From Sepioteuthis lessoniana (Eukaryota > Mollusca > Cephalopoda > Myopsida > Loliginidae), in the NCBI GenBank assembly GCA_963585895.1, contig OY757916.1:21136560-21200559 (forward strand): DNA of 64,000 bases, given 5' to 3'. Made by a program: the position numbers and the translations under genes. The notes below the pieces were generated by a model. It searched no databases. It was not told the DNA's origin and saw only the letters and a list, made by a program, of their open reading frames with translations. This document shows, piece after piece, positions 28,200-42,363 of this stretch. Each line of letters begins with the position of its first letter. Within the stretch, counting starts at the first letter, position 1.

Positions 28200-29270
28200 A
28201 AGCAAGGAGGTATCAAGTACCATTTTTAAAGTCTTTGGTATGATGCGATCTGGGATTGAACCTAGATCTTCCGGAACATTGGCACGCACTCTACCCACTG
28301 TGCCAATGTCTTCACTTTACCCTAGAAGCGTACCTTATATTTCTGAGTGTTAAGCAAGGAAGTATCAAGTACCATTTTTAAAGTCTTTGGTACGACGCGA
28401 TCTGGGAAGGAACCTAGGTCTTCCGGAACATTGGCACGCACTCTACACACTGTGCCAATGTCTTCACTTTACCCTAGAAGCGTACCTTATATTTTTGAGT
28501 GTTAAGCAAGGAAGTATCAAGTACCATTTTTAAAGTCTTTGGTACGACGCGATCTGGGAATGAACCTAGGTCTTCCGGAACATTGGCACGCACACTACCC
28601 ACTGTGCCAATGTCTTCACTTTACCCTAGAAGCGTACCTTATATTTCTGAGTGTTAAGCAAGGAAGTATCAAGTACCATTTTTAAAGTCTTTGGTACGAC
28701 GCGATCTGGGATTGAACCTAGGTCTTCCGGAACATTGGCACGCACTCTACCCACTGTGCCAATGTCTTCACTTTACCCTAGAAGCGTACCTTATATTTCT
28801 GAGTGTTAAGCAAGGAAGTATCAAGTACCATTTTTAAAGTCTTTGGTATGACGCAATCTGGGATTAAACCTAGGTCTTCCGGAACATTGGCACGCACTCT
28901 ACCCACTGTGCCAATGTCTTCACTTTACCCTAGAAGCGTACCTTATATTTCTGAGTGTTAAGCAAGGAAGTATCAAGTACCATTTTTAAAGTCTTTGGTA
29001 CGACGCGATCTGGGATTGAACCTAGGTCTTCCGGAACATTGGCACGCACTCTACCCACTGTGCCAATGTCTTCACTTTACCCTAGAAGCGTACCTTATAT
29101 TTCTGAGTGTTAAGCAAGGAAGTATCAAATACCATTTTTAAAGTCTTTGGTACGACGCAATCTGGGATTGAACCTAGGTCTTCCGGAACATTGGCACGAA
29201 CTCTACCCACTGTGCCAATGTCTTCACTTTACCCTAGAAGCGTACCTTATATTTCTGGTTGAAAGCAAGG
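28200..29270. repeat. Satellite A higher-order block, partial third copy
   Basis: The series GGTATGATGCG, GGGAAGGAACC, TTTTTGAGTG, GGGAATGAACC, GCAATCTGGGATTAAACC, AAATACCATT and TTCTGGTTGAAAGC appears in the same order as at 20150-21230. It then switches abruptly to the trimeric repeat type near 29270, which marks an exchange breakpoint. Confidence 0.75.
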
Positions 29271-31817
29271 AAGTATCAAGTACCATTTTTAAAGTCTTTT
29301 GGTATGACGCGATCTGGGATTGAACCTAGGTCTTCCGGAACATTGGCACGCACTTTACCCACTGTGCCAATGTCTTCACTTTACCCTAGAAGCGTACCTT
29401 ATATTTCTGAGTGTTAAGCAAGGATATATCAAGTACCATTTTTAAAGTCTTTGGTACGACGCGTCTGGGAGAGACCCTAAGTCTTCCGGAACATTGGCAC
29501 GCACTCTACCCACTGTGCCAATGTCTTCACTTTACCCTAGAAGCGTACCTTGTATTTCTGAGTGTTAAGCAAGGAAGTATCATGTACCATTTTTAAAGTC
29601 TTTGGTACGATGCGATCTGGGATTGAACCTAGGTCTTCCGGAACATTGGCACGCACTCTACCCACTGTGCCAATGTCTTCACTTTACCCTAGAAGCGTAC
29701 CTTATATTTCTGAGTGTTAAGCAAGGAAGTATCAAGTACCATTTTTAAAGTCTTTTGGTATGACGCGATCTGGGATTGAACCTAGGTCTTCATGAACATT
29801 GGCACGCACTTTACCCACTGTGCCAATGTCTTCACTTTACCCTAGAAGCGTACCTTATATTTCTGAGTGTTAAGCAAGGATGTATCAAGTACCATTTTTA
29901 AAGTCTTTGGTACGACGCGTCTGGGAGAGACCCTAAGTCTTCCGGAACATTGGCACGCACTCTACCCACTGTGCCAATGTCTTCACTTTACCCTAGAAGC
30001 GTACCTTGTATTTCTGAGTGTTAAGCAAGGAAGTATCATGTACCATTTTTAAAGTCTTTGGTACGATGCGATCTGGGATTGAACCTAGGTCTTCCGGAAC
30101 ATTGGCACGCACTCTACCCACTGTGCCAATGTCTTCACTTTACCCTAGAAGCGTACCTTTTATTTCTGAGTGTTAAGCAAGGATGTATCAAGTACCATTT
30201 TTAAAGTCTTTGGTACGACGCGTCTGGGAGAGACCCTAAGTCTTCCGGAACATTGGCACGCACTCTACCCACTGTGCCAATGTCTTCACTTTACCCTAGA
30301 AGCGTACCTTATATTTCTGAGTGTTAAGCAAGGAAGTATCAAGTACCATTTTTAAAGTCTTTTGGTATGACGCGATCTGGGATTGAACCTAGGTCTTCCG
30401 GAACATTGGCACGCACTTTACCCACTGTGCCAATGTCTTCACTTTACCCTAGAAGCGTACCTTATATTTCTGAGTGTTAAGCAAGGCTGTATCAAGTACC
30501 ATTTTTAAAGTCTTTGGTACGACGCGTCTGGGAGAGACCCTAAGTCTTCCGGAACATTGGCACGCACTCTACCCACTGTGCCAATGTCTTCACTTTACCC
30601 TAGAAGCGTACCTTGTATTTCTGAGTGTTAAGCAAGGAAGTATCATGTACCATTTTTAAAGTCTTTGGTACGACGCGATCTGGGATTGAACCTAGGTCTT
30701 CCGGAACATTGGCACGCACTCTACCCACTGTGCCAATGTCTTCACTTTACCCTAGAAGCGTACCTTATATTTCTGAGTGTTAAGCAAGGAAGTATCAAGT
30801 ACCATTTTTAAAGTCTTTTGGTATGACGCGATCTGGGATTGAACCTAGGTCTTCCGGAACATTGGCACGCACTTTACCCACTGTGCCAATGTCTTCACTT
30901 TACCCTAGAAGCGTACCTTATATTTCTGAGTGTTAAGCAAGGATGTATCAAGTACCATTTTTAAAGTCTTTGGTACGACGCGTCTGGGAGAGACCCTAAG
31001 TCTTCCGGAACATTGGCACGCACTCTACCCACTGTGCCAATGTCTTCACTTTACCCTAGAAGCGTACCTTATATTTCTGAGTGTTAAGCAAGGAAGTATC
31101 AAGTACAATTTTTAAAGTCTTTAGTACGACGCGATCTGGGATTGAACCTAGGTCTTCCGGAACATTTGCACGCACTCTACCCACTGTGCCAATGTCCTCA
31201 CTTTACCCTAGAAGCGTACCTTATATTTTTGAGTGTTAAGCAAGGAAGTATCAAGTACCATTTTTAAAGTCTTTGGTACGACGCGATCTGGGATTGAACC
31301 TAGGTCTTCCGGAACATTGGCACGCACTCTACCCACTGTGACAATGTCTTCACTTTACCCTAGAAGCGTACCTTATATTTCTGAGTGTTAAGCAAGGAGG
31401 TATCATGTACCATTTTTAAAGTCTTTGGTACGACGCGATCTGGGATTGAACCTAGGTCTTCCGGAACATTGGCACGCACTCTACCCACTGTGCCAATGTC
31501 TTCACTTTACCCTAGAAGCGTACCTTATATTTCTGAGTGTTAAGCAAGGAGGTATCAAGTACCATTTTTAAAGTCTTTGGTACGACGCGATCTGGGATTG
31601 AACCTAGGTCTTCCGGAACATTGGCACGCACTCTACCCACTGTGCCAATGTGTTCACTTTACCCTAGAAGCATACCTTATATTTCTGAGTGTTAAGCAAG
31701 GAGGTATCAAGTACCATTTTTAAAGTCTTTGGTATGACGCGATCTGGGATTGAACCTAGGTCTTCCGGAACATTGGCACGCACTCTACCCACTGTGCCAA
31801 TGTCTTCACTTTACCCT

Positions 31818-31821
31818 AAAA
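31818..31821 (-). terminator. Candidate Pol III terminator in a satellite A variant (representative)
   Basis: The consensus monomer has no run of four T on the minus strand. A variant with CCCTAAAAGCG gives TTTT on the minus strand, about 70 nt past the B-box-like element of the adjoining monomer. The same variant is at 32579, 34859, 35315, 36683, 38811 and 40179. A minimal T4 run is a weak to moderate Pol III stop signal in animals; the role is inference. Confidence 0.35.
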
Positions 31822-32601
31822 GCGTACCTGATATTTCTGAGTGTTAAGCAAGGAAGTATCAAGTACCATTTTTAAAGTCTTTGGTACGACGCGATCTGGG
31901 ATTGAACCTAGTTCTTCCGGAACATTGGCACGCACTCTACCCACTGTGACAATGTCTTCACTTTACCCTAGAAGCGTACCTTATATTTCTGAGTGTTAAG
32001 CAAGGAGGTATCATGTACCATTTTTAAAGTCTTTGGTACGACGCGATCTGGGATTGAACCTAGGTCTTCCGGAACATTGGCACGCACTCTACCCACTGTG
32101 CCAATGTCTTCACTTTACCCTAGAAGCGTACCTTATATTTCTGAGTGTTAAGCAAGGAGGTATCAAGTACCATTTTTAAAGTCTTTGGTACGACGTTATC
32201 TGGGATTGAACCTAGGTCTTCCGGAACATTGGCACGCACTCTACCCACTGTGCCAATGTCTTCACTTTACCCTAGAAGCGTTACCTTATATTTCTGAGTG
32301 TTAAGCACGGAAGTATCAAGTACCATTTTTAAAGTCTTTGGTATGACGCGATCTGGGATTGAACCTAGGTCTTCCGGAACATTGGCACGCACTCTACCCA
32401 CTGTGCCAATGTCTTCACTTTACCCTAGAAGCGTACCTTATATTTCTGAGTGTTAAGCAAGGAGGTATCAAGTACCATTTTTAAAGTCTTTGGTACGACG
32501 CGATCTGGGATTGAACCTAGGTCTTCCGGAACATTGGCACGCACTCTACCCACTGTGCCAATGTCTTCACTTTACCCTAAAAGCGTACCTGATATTTCTG
32601 A

Positions 32602-35600
32602 GTGTTAAGCAAGGAGGTATCAAGTACCATTTTTAAAGTCTTTGGTACGACACGATCTGGGATTGAACCTAGGTCTTCCGGAACATTGGCATGCACTCTA
32701 CCCACTGTGCCAATGTCTTCACTTTACCCTAGAAGCGTACCTTATATTTCTGAGTGTTCAGCAAGAAAGTATCAAGTACCATTTTTAAAGTCTTTGGTAC
32801 GACGCGATCTGGGATTGAACCTAGGTCTTCCGGAATATTGGCACGCACCTACCCACTGTGCCAATGTCTTCACTTTACCCTAGAAGCGTACCTTATATTT
32901 CTGAGTGTTAAGCAAGGAAGTATCAAGTACCATTTTTAAAGTCTTTGGTACGACGCGATCTGGGATTGAACCTAGGTCTTCAGGAACATTGGCACGCACT
33001 CTACCCAGTGTGCCAATGTCTTCACTTTACCCTAGAAGCGTACCTTATATTTCTGAGTGTTAAGCAAGGAGGTATCAAGTACCATTTTTAAAGTCTTTGG
33101 TACGACGCAATCTGGGATTGAACCTAGGTCTTCCGGAACATTGGCACGCACTCTACCCACTGTGCCAATGTCTTCACTTTACCCTAGAAGCGTACCTTAT
33201 ATTTCTGAGTGTTAAGCAAGGAAGTATCAAGTACCATTTTTAAAGTCTTTGGTACGACGCTATCTGGGATTGAACCTAGGTCTTCTGGAACATTGGCACG
33301 AACTCTACCCACTGTGCCAATGTCTTCACTTTACCCTAGAAGCGTACCTTATATTTCTGAGTGTTAAGCAAGGAAGTATCAAGTACCATTTTTAAAGTCT
33401 TTGGTACGACGCGATCTGGGATTGAACCTAGGTCTTCCGGAACATTGGCACGCACTCTACCCACTGTGCCAATGTCTTCACTTTACCCTAGAAGCGTACC
33501 TTATATTTCTGAGTGTTAAGCAAGGAAGTATCAAGTACCATTTTTAAAGTCTTTTGGTATGACGCGATCTGGGATTGAACCTAGGTCTTCCGGAACATTG
33601 GCACGCACTTTACCCACTGTGCCAATGTCTTCACTTTACCCTAGAAGCGTACCTTATATTTCTGAGTGTTAAGCAAGGATGTATCAAGTACCATTTTTAA
33701 AGTCTTTGGTACGACGCGATCTGGGATTGAACCTAGGTCTTCCGGAACATTGGCACGCACTCTACCCACTGTGCCAATGTCTTCACTTTACCCTAGAAGC
33801 GTACCTTATATTTCTGAGTGTTAAGCAAGGAAGTATCAAGTACCATTTTTAAAGTCTTTTGGTATGACGCGATCTGGGATTGAACCTAGGTCTTCCGGAA
33901 CATTGGCACGCACTTTACCCACTGTGCCAATGTCTTCACTTTACCCTAGAAGCGTACCTTATATTTCTGAGTGTTAAGCAAGGATGTATCAAGTACCATT
34001 TTTAAAGTCTTTGGTACGACGCGTCTGGGAGAGACCCTAAGTCTTCCGGAACATTGGCACGCACTCTACCCACTGTGCCAATGTCTTCACTTTACCCTAG
34101 AAGCGTACCTTATATTTCTGAGTGTTAAGCAAGGAAGTATCAAGTACCATTTTTAAAGTCTTTAGTACGACGCGATCTGGGATTGAACCTAGGTCTTCCG
34201 GAACATTTGCACGCACTCTACCCACTGTGCCAATGTCCTCACTTTACCCTAGAAGCGTACCTTATATTTTTGAGTGTTAAGCAAGGAAGTATCAAGTACC
34301 ATTTTTAAAGTCTTTGGTACGACGCGATCTGGGATTGAACCTAGGTCTTCCGGAACATTGGCACGCACTCTACCCACTGTGACAATGTCTTCACTTTACC
34401 CTAGAAGCGTACCTTATATTTCTGAGTGTTAAGCAAGGAGGTATCATGTACCATTTTTAAAGTCTTTGGTACGACGCGATCTGGGATTGAACCTAGGTCT
34501 TCCGGAACATTGGCACGCACTCTACCCACTGTGCCAATGTCTTCACTTTACCCTAGAAGCGTACCTTATATTTCTGAGTGTTAAGCAAGGAGGTATCAAG
34601 TACCATTTTTAAAGTCTTTGGTACGACGCGATCTGGGATTGAACCTAGGTCTTCCGGAACATTGGCACGCACTCTACCCACTGTGCCAATGTGTTCACTT
34701 TACCCTAGAAGCATACCTTATATTTCTGAGTGTTAAGCAAGGAGGTATCAAGTACCATTTTTAAAGTCTTTGGTATGACGCGATCTGGGATTGAACCTAG
34801 GTCTTCCGGAACATTGGCACGCACTCTACCCACTGTGCCAATGTCTTCACTTTACCCTAAAAGCGTACCTTATATTTCTGAGTGTTAAGCAAGGAAGTAT
34901 CAAGTACCATTTTTAAAGTCTTTGGTACGACGCGATCTGGGATTGAACCTAGTTCTTCTGGAACATTGGCACGCACTCTACCCACTGTGACAATGTCTTC
35001 ACTTTACCCTAGAAGCGTACCTTATATTTCTGAGTGTTAAGCAAGGAGGTATCATGTACCATTTTTAAAGTCTTTGGTACGACGCGATCTGGGATTGAAC
35101 CTAGGTCTTCCGGAACATTGGCACGCACTCTACCCACTGTGCCAATGTCTTCACTTTACCCTAGAAGCATACCTTATATTTCTGAGTGTTAAGCAAGGAG
35201 GTATCAAGTACCATTTTTAAAGTCTTTGGTATGACGCGATCTGGGATTGAACCTAGGTCTTCCGGAACATTGGCACGCACTCTACCCACTGTGCCAATGT
35301 CTTCACTTTACCCTAAAAGCGTACCTGATATTTCTGAGTGTTAAGCAAGGAGGTATCAAGTACCATTTTTAAAGTCTTTGGTACGACACGATCTGGGATT
35401 GAACCTAGGTCTTCCGGAACATTGGCATGCACTCTACCCACTGTGCCAATGTCTTCACTTTACCCTAGAAGCGTACCTTATATTTCTGAGTGTTCAGCAA
35501 GAAAGTATCAAGTACCATTTTTAAAGTCTTTGGTACGACGCGATCTGGGATTGAACCTAGGTCTTCCGGAATATTGGCACGCACCTACCCACTGTGCCAA

Positions 35601-38600
35601 TGTCTTCACTTTACCCTAGAAGCGTACCTTATATTTCTGAGTGTTAAGCAAGGAAGTATCAAGTACCATTTTTAACGTCTTTGGTACGACGCGATCTGGG
35701 ATTGAACCTAGGTCTTCAGGAACATTGGCACGCACTCTACCCAGTGTGCCAATGTCTTCACTTTACCCTAGAAGCGTACCTTATATTTCTGAGTGTTAAG
35801 CAAGGAGGTATCAAGTACCATTTTTAAAGTCTTTGGTACGACGCAATCTGGGATTGAACCTAGGTCTTCCGGAACATTGGCACGCACTCTACCCACTGTG
35901 CCAATGTCTTCACTTTACCCTAGAAGCGTACCTTATATTTCTGAGTGTTAAGCAAGGAAGTATCAAGTACCATTTTTAAAGTCTTTGGTACGACGCTATC
36001 TGGGATTGAACCTAGGTCTTCTGGAACATTGGCACGAACTCTACCCACTGTGCCAATGTCTTCACTTTACCCTAGAAGCGTACCTTATATTTCTGAGTGT
36101 TAAGCAAGGAAGTATCAGGTACCATTTTTAAAGTCTTTGGTACGACGCGATCTGGGATTGAACCTAGGTCTTCCGGAACATTGGCACGCACTCTACCCAC
36201 TGTGCCAATGTCTTCACTTTACCCTAGAAGCGTACCTTATATTTCTGAGTGTTAAGCAAGGAAGTATCAAGTACCATTTTTAAAGTCTTTTGGTATGACG
36301 CGATCTGGGATTGAACCTAGGTCTTCCGGAACATTGGCACGCACTTTACCCACTGTGCCAATGTCTTCACTTTACCCTAGAAGCGTACCTTATATTTCTG
36401 AGTGTTAAGCAAGGATGTATCAAGTACCATTTTTAAAGTCTTTGGTACGACGCGATCTGGGATTGAACCTAGGTCTTCCGGAACATTGGCACGCACTCTA
36501 CCCACTGTGCCAATGTCTTCACTTTACCCTAGAAGCATACCTTATATTTCTGAGTGTTAAGCAAGGAGGTATCAAGTACCATTTTTAAAGTCTTTGGTAT
36601 GACGCGATCTGGGATTGAACCTAGGTCTTCCGGAACATTGGCACGCACTCTACCCACTGTGCCAATGTCTTCACTTTACCCTAAAAGCGTACCTGATATT
36701 TCTGAGTGTTAAGCAAGGAAGTATCAAGTACCATTTTTAAAGTCTTTGGTACGACGCGATCTGGGATTGAACCTAGTTCTTCCAGAACATTGGCACGCAC
36801 TCTACCCACTGTGACAATGTCTTCACTTTACCCTAGAAGCGTACCTTATATTTCTGAGTGTTAAGCAAGGAGGTATCATGTACCATTTTTAAAGTCTTTG
36901 GTACGACGCGATCTGGGATTGAACCTAGGTCTTCCGGAACATTGGCACGCACTCTACCCACTGTGCCAATGTCTTCACTTTACCCTAGAAGCGTACCTTA
37001 TATTTCTGAGTGTTAAGCAAGGAGGTATCAAGTACCATTTTTAAAGTCTTTGGTACGACGCGATCTGGGATTGAACCTAGGTCTTCCGGAACATTGGCAC
37101 GCACTCTACCCACTGTGCCAATGTCTTCACTTTACCCTAGAAGCGTACCTTATATTTCTGAGTGTTAAGCAAGGAAGTATCAAGTACCATTTTTAAAGTC
37201 TTTGGTACGACGCGATCTGGGATTGAACCTAGGTCTTCCGGAACATTGGCACGCACTCTACCCAGTGTGCCAATGTCTTCACTTTACCCTAGAAGCGTAC
37301 CTTATATTTCTGAGTGTTAAGCAAGGAGGTATCAAGTACCATTTTTAAAGTCTTTTGTACGACGAAATCTGGGATTGAACCTAGGTCTTCCGGAACATTG
37401 GCACGCACTCTACCCACTGTGCCAATGTCTTCACTTTACCTTAGAAGCGTACCTTATATTTCTGAGTGTTAAGCAAGGAAGTATCAAGTACCATTTTTAA
37501 AGTCTTTGGTACGACGCTATCTGGGATTGAACCTAGGTCTTCTGGAACATTGGCACGAACTCTACCCACTGTGCCAATGTCTTCACTTTACCCTAGAAGC
37601 GTACCTTATATTTCTGAGTGTTAAGCAAGGAAGTATCAAGTACCATTTTTAAAGTCTTTGGTACGACGCGATCTGGGATTGAACCTAGGTCTTCTGGAAC
37701 TTTGGCACGAACTCTACCCACTGTGCCAATGTCTTCACTTTACCCTAGAAGCGTACCTTATATTTCTGAGTGTTAAGCAAGGAGGTATCAAGTACCATTT
37801 TTAAAGTCTTTGGTACGACGCGATCTGGGATTGAACCTAGGTCTTCCGGAACATTGGCACGCACTCTACCCACTGTGCCAATGTCTTCACTTTACTCTAG
37901 AAGCGTACCTTATATTTCTGAGTGTTAAGCAAGGAAGTATCAAGTACCATTCTTAAAGTCTCTGGTACGACGCGATCTGGGATTGAACCTAGGTCTTCTG
38001 GAACATTGGCACGCACTCTACCCACTGTGCCAATGTCTTCACTTTACCCTAGAAGCGTACCTTATATTTCTGAGTGTTAAGCAAGGAGGTATCAAGTACC
38101 ATTTTTAAAGTCTTTGGTACGACGCGATCTGGGATTGAACCTAGGTCTTCCGGAACATTGGCACACACTCTACCCACTGTGCCAATGTCTTCACTTTACC
38201 CTAGAAGCGTACCTTATATTTCTGAGTGTTAAGCAAGGAAGTATCAAGTACCATTTTTAAAGTCTTTGGTATGACGCGATCTGGGATTGACCCTAGGTCT
38301 TCCGGAACATTGGCACGCACTCTACCTACTGTGCCAATGTCTTCACGTTACCCTAGAAGCGTACCTTATATTTCTGAGTGTTAAGCAAGGAGGTATCAAG
38401 TACCATTTTTAAAGTCTTTGGTACGACGCGATCTGGGATTGAACCTAGGTCTTCCGGAACATTGGCACGCACTCTACCCACTGTGCCAATGTCTTCACTT
38501 TACCCTAGAAGCGTACCTTATATTTCTGAGTGTTAAGCAAGGAAGTATCAAGTACCATTTTTAAAGTCTTTGGTACGACACGATCTGGGATTGAACCTAG

Positions 38601-41600
38601 GTCTTCCGGAACATTGGCACACACTCTACCCACTGTGCCAATGTCTTCACTTTACCCTAGAAGCATACCTTATATTTCTGAGTGTTAAGCAAGGAGGTAT
38701 CAAGTACCATTTTTAAAGTCTTTGGTATGACGCGATCTGGGATTGAACCTAGGTCTTCCGGAACATTGGCACGCACTCTACCCACTGTGCCAATGTCTTC
38801 ACTTTACCCTAAAAGCGTACCTGATATTTCTGAGTGTTAAGCAAGGAGGTATCAAGTACCATTTTTAAAGTCTTTGGTACGACACGATCTGGGATTGAAC
38901 CTAGGTCTTCCGGAACATTGGCATGCACTCTACCCACTGTGCCAATGTCTTCACTTTACCCTAGAAGCGTACCTTATATTTCTGAGTGTTCAGCAAGAAA
39001 GTATCAAGTACCATTTTTAAAGTCTTTGGTACGACGCGATCTGGGATTGAACCTAGGTCTTCCGGAATATTGGCACGCACCTACCCACTGTGCCAATGTC
39101 TTCACTTTACCCTAGAAGCGTACCTTATATTTCTGAGTGTTAAGCAAGGAAGTATCAAGTACCATTTTTAACGTCTTTGGTACGACGCGATCTGGGATTG
39201 AACCTAGGTCTTCAGGAACATTGGCACGCACTCTACCCAGTGTGCCAATGTCTTCACTTTACCCTAGAAGCGTACCTTATATTTCTGAGTGTTAAGCAAG
39301 GAGGTATCAAGTACCATTTTTAAAGTCTTTGGTACGACGCAATCTGGGATTGAACCTAGGTCTTCCGGAACATTGGCACGCACTCTACCCACTGTGCCAA
39401 TGTCTTCACTTTACCCTAGAAGCGTACCTTATATTTCTGAGTGTTAAGCAAGGAAGTATCAAGTACCATTTTTAAAGTCTTTGGTACGACGCTATCTGGG
39501 ATTGAACCTAGGTCTTCTGGAACATTGCCACGAACTCTACCCACTGTGCCAATGTCTTCACTTTACCCTAGAAGCGTACCTTATATTTCTGAGTGTTAAG
39601 CAAGGAAGTATCAAGTACCATTTTTAAAGTCTTTGGTACGACGCGATCTGGGATTGAACCTAGGTCTTCCGGAACATTGGCACGCACTCTACCCACTGTG
39701 CCAATGTCTTCACTTTACCCTAGAAGCGTACCTTATATTTCTGAGTGTTAAGCAAGGAAGTATCAAGTACCATTTTTAAAGTCTTTTGGTATGACGCGAT
39801 CTGGGATTGAACCTAGGTCTTCCGGAACATTGGCACGCACTTTACCCACTGTGCCAATGTCTTCACTTTACCCTAGAAGCGTACCTTATATTTCTGAGTG
39901 TTAAGCAAGGATGTATCAAGTACCATTTTTAAAAACTTTGGTACGACGCGATCTGGGATTGAACCTAGGTCTTCCGGAACATTGGCACGCACTCTACCCA
40001 CTGTGCCAATGTCTTCACTTTACCCTAGAAGCATACCTTATATTTCTGAGTGTTAAGCAAGGAGGTATCAAGTACCATTTTTAAAGTCTTTGGTATGACG
40101 CGATCTGGGATTGAACCTAGGTCTTCCGGAACATTGGCACGCACTCTACCCACTGTGCCAATGTCTTCACTTTACCCTAAAAGCGTACCTGATATTTCTG
40201 AGTGTTAAGCAAGGAAGTATCAAGTACCATTTTTAAAGTCTTTGGTACGACGCGATCTGGGATTGAACCTAGTTCTTCCAGAACATTGGCACGCACTCTA
40301 CCCACTGTGACAATGTCTTCACTTTACCCTAGAAGCGTACCTTATATTTCTGAGTGTTAAGCAAGGAGGTATCATGTACCATTTTTAAAGTCTTTGGTAC
40401 GACGCGATCTGGGATTGAACCTAGGTCTTCCGGAACATTGGCACGCACTCTACCCACTGTGCCAATGTCTTCACTTTACCCTAGAAGCGTACCTTATATT
40501 TCTGAGTGTTAAGCAAGGAGGTATCAAGTACCATTTTTAAAGTCTTTGGTACGACGCAATCTGGGATTGAACCTAGGTCTTCCGGAACATTGGCACGCAC
40601 TCTACCCACTGTGCCAATGTCTTCACTTTACCCTAGAAGCGTACCTTATATTTCTGAGTGTTAAGCAAGGAAGTATCAAGTACCATTTTTAAAGTCTTTG
40701 GTACGACGCGATCTGGGATTGAACCTAGGTCTTCCGGAACATTGGCACGCACTCTACCCAGTGTGCCAATGTCTTCACTTTACCCTAGAAGCGTACCTTA
40801 TATTTCTGAGTGTTAAGCAAGGAGGTATCAAGTACCATTTTTAAAGTCTTTTGTACGACGCAATCTGGGATTGAACCTAGGTCTTCCGGAACATTGGCAC
40901 GCACTCTACCCACTGTGCAAATGTCTTCACTTTACCTTAGAAGCGTACCTTATATTTCTGAGTGTTAAGCAAGGAAGTATCAAGTACCATTTTTAAAGTC
41001 TTTGGTACGACGCTATCTGGGATTGAACCTAGGTCTTCTGGAACATTGGCACGAACTCTACCCACTGTGCCAATGTCTTCACTTTACCCTAGAAGCGTAC
41101 CTTATATTTCTGAGTGTTAAGCAAGGAAGTATCAAGTACCATTTTTAAAGTCTTTGGTACGACGCGATCTGGGATTGAACCTAGGTCTTCTGGAACTTTG
41201 GCACGAACTCTACCCACTGTGCCAATGTCTTCACTTTACCCTAGAAGCGTACCTTATATTTCTGAGTGTTAAGCAAGGAGGTATCAAGTACCATTTTTAA
41301 AGTCTTTGGTACGACGCGATCTGGGATTGAACCTAGGTCTTCCGGAACATTGGCACGCACTCTACCCACTGTGCCAATGTCTTCACTTTACTCTAGAAGC
41401 GTACCTTATATTTCTGAGTGTTAAGCAAGGAAGTATCAAGTACCATTCTTAAAGTCTCTGGTACGACGCGATCTGGGATTGAACCTAGGTCTTCTGGAAC
41501 ATTGGCACGCACTCTACCCACTGTGCCAATGTCTTCACTTTACCCTAGAAGCGTACCTTATATTTCTGAGTGTTAAGCAAGGAGGTATCAAGTACCATTT

Positions 41601-42363
41601 TTAAAGTCTTTGGTACGACGCGATCTGGGATTGAACCTAGGTCTTCCGGAACATTGGCACACACTCTACCCACTGTGCCAATGTCTTCACTTTACCCTAG
41701 AAGCGTACCTTATATTTCTGAGTGTTAAGCAAGGAAGTATCAAGTACCATTTTTAAAGTCTTTGGTATGACGCGATCTGGGATTGACCCTAGGTCTTCCG
41801 GAACATTGGCACGCACTCTACCTACTGTGCCAATGTCTTCACGTTACCCTAGAAGCGTACCTTATATTTCTGAGTGTTAAGCAAGGAGGTATCAAGTACC
41901 ATTTTTAAAGTCTTTGGTACGACGCGATCTGGGATTGAACCTAGGTCTTCCGGAACATTGGCACGCACTCTACCCACTGTGCCAATGTCTTCACTTTACC
42001 CTAGAAGCGTACCTTATATTTCTGAGTGTTAAGCAAGGAAGTATCAAGTACCATTTTTAAAGTCTTTGGTACGACACGATCTGGGATTGAACCAAGGTCT
42101 TCCGGAACATTGGCACACACTCTACCCACTGTGCCAATGTCTTCACTTTACCCTAGAAGCGTACCTTATATTTCTGAGTGTTCAGCAAGAAAGTATCAAG
42201 TACCATTTTTAAAGTCTTTGGTACGACGCGATCTGGGATGGAACCTAGGTCTTCCGGAATATTGGCACGCACCTACCCACTGTGCCAATGTCTTCACTTT
42301 ACTCTAGAAGCGTACCTTATATTTCTGAGTGTTAAGCAAGGAAGTATCAAGTACCATTTTTAA
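32602..42363. repeat. Satellite A higher-order blocks marked by a shared dimer (four copies)
   Basis: A distinctive pair of monomers, the second starting GTTCAGCAAGAAAG and carrying GGAATATTGGC, occurs at 32602-32939, 35338-35675, 38834-39171 and 42026-42363. The spacings are 2736, 3496 and 3192 bp, exactly 18, 23 and 21 monomers. The monomers between markers also recur in order, with some units gained or lost. Confidence 0.85.
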
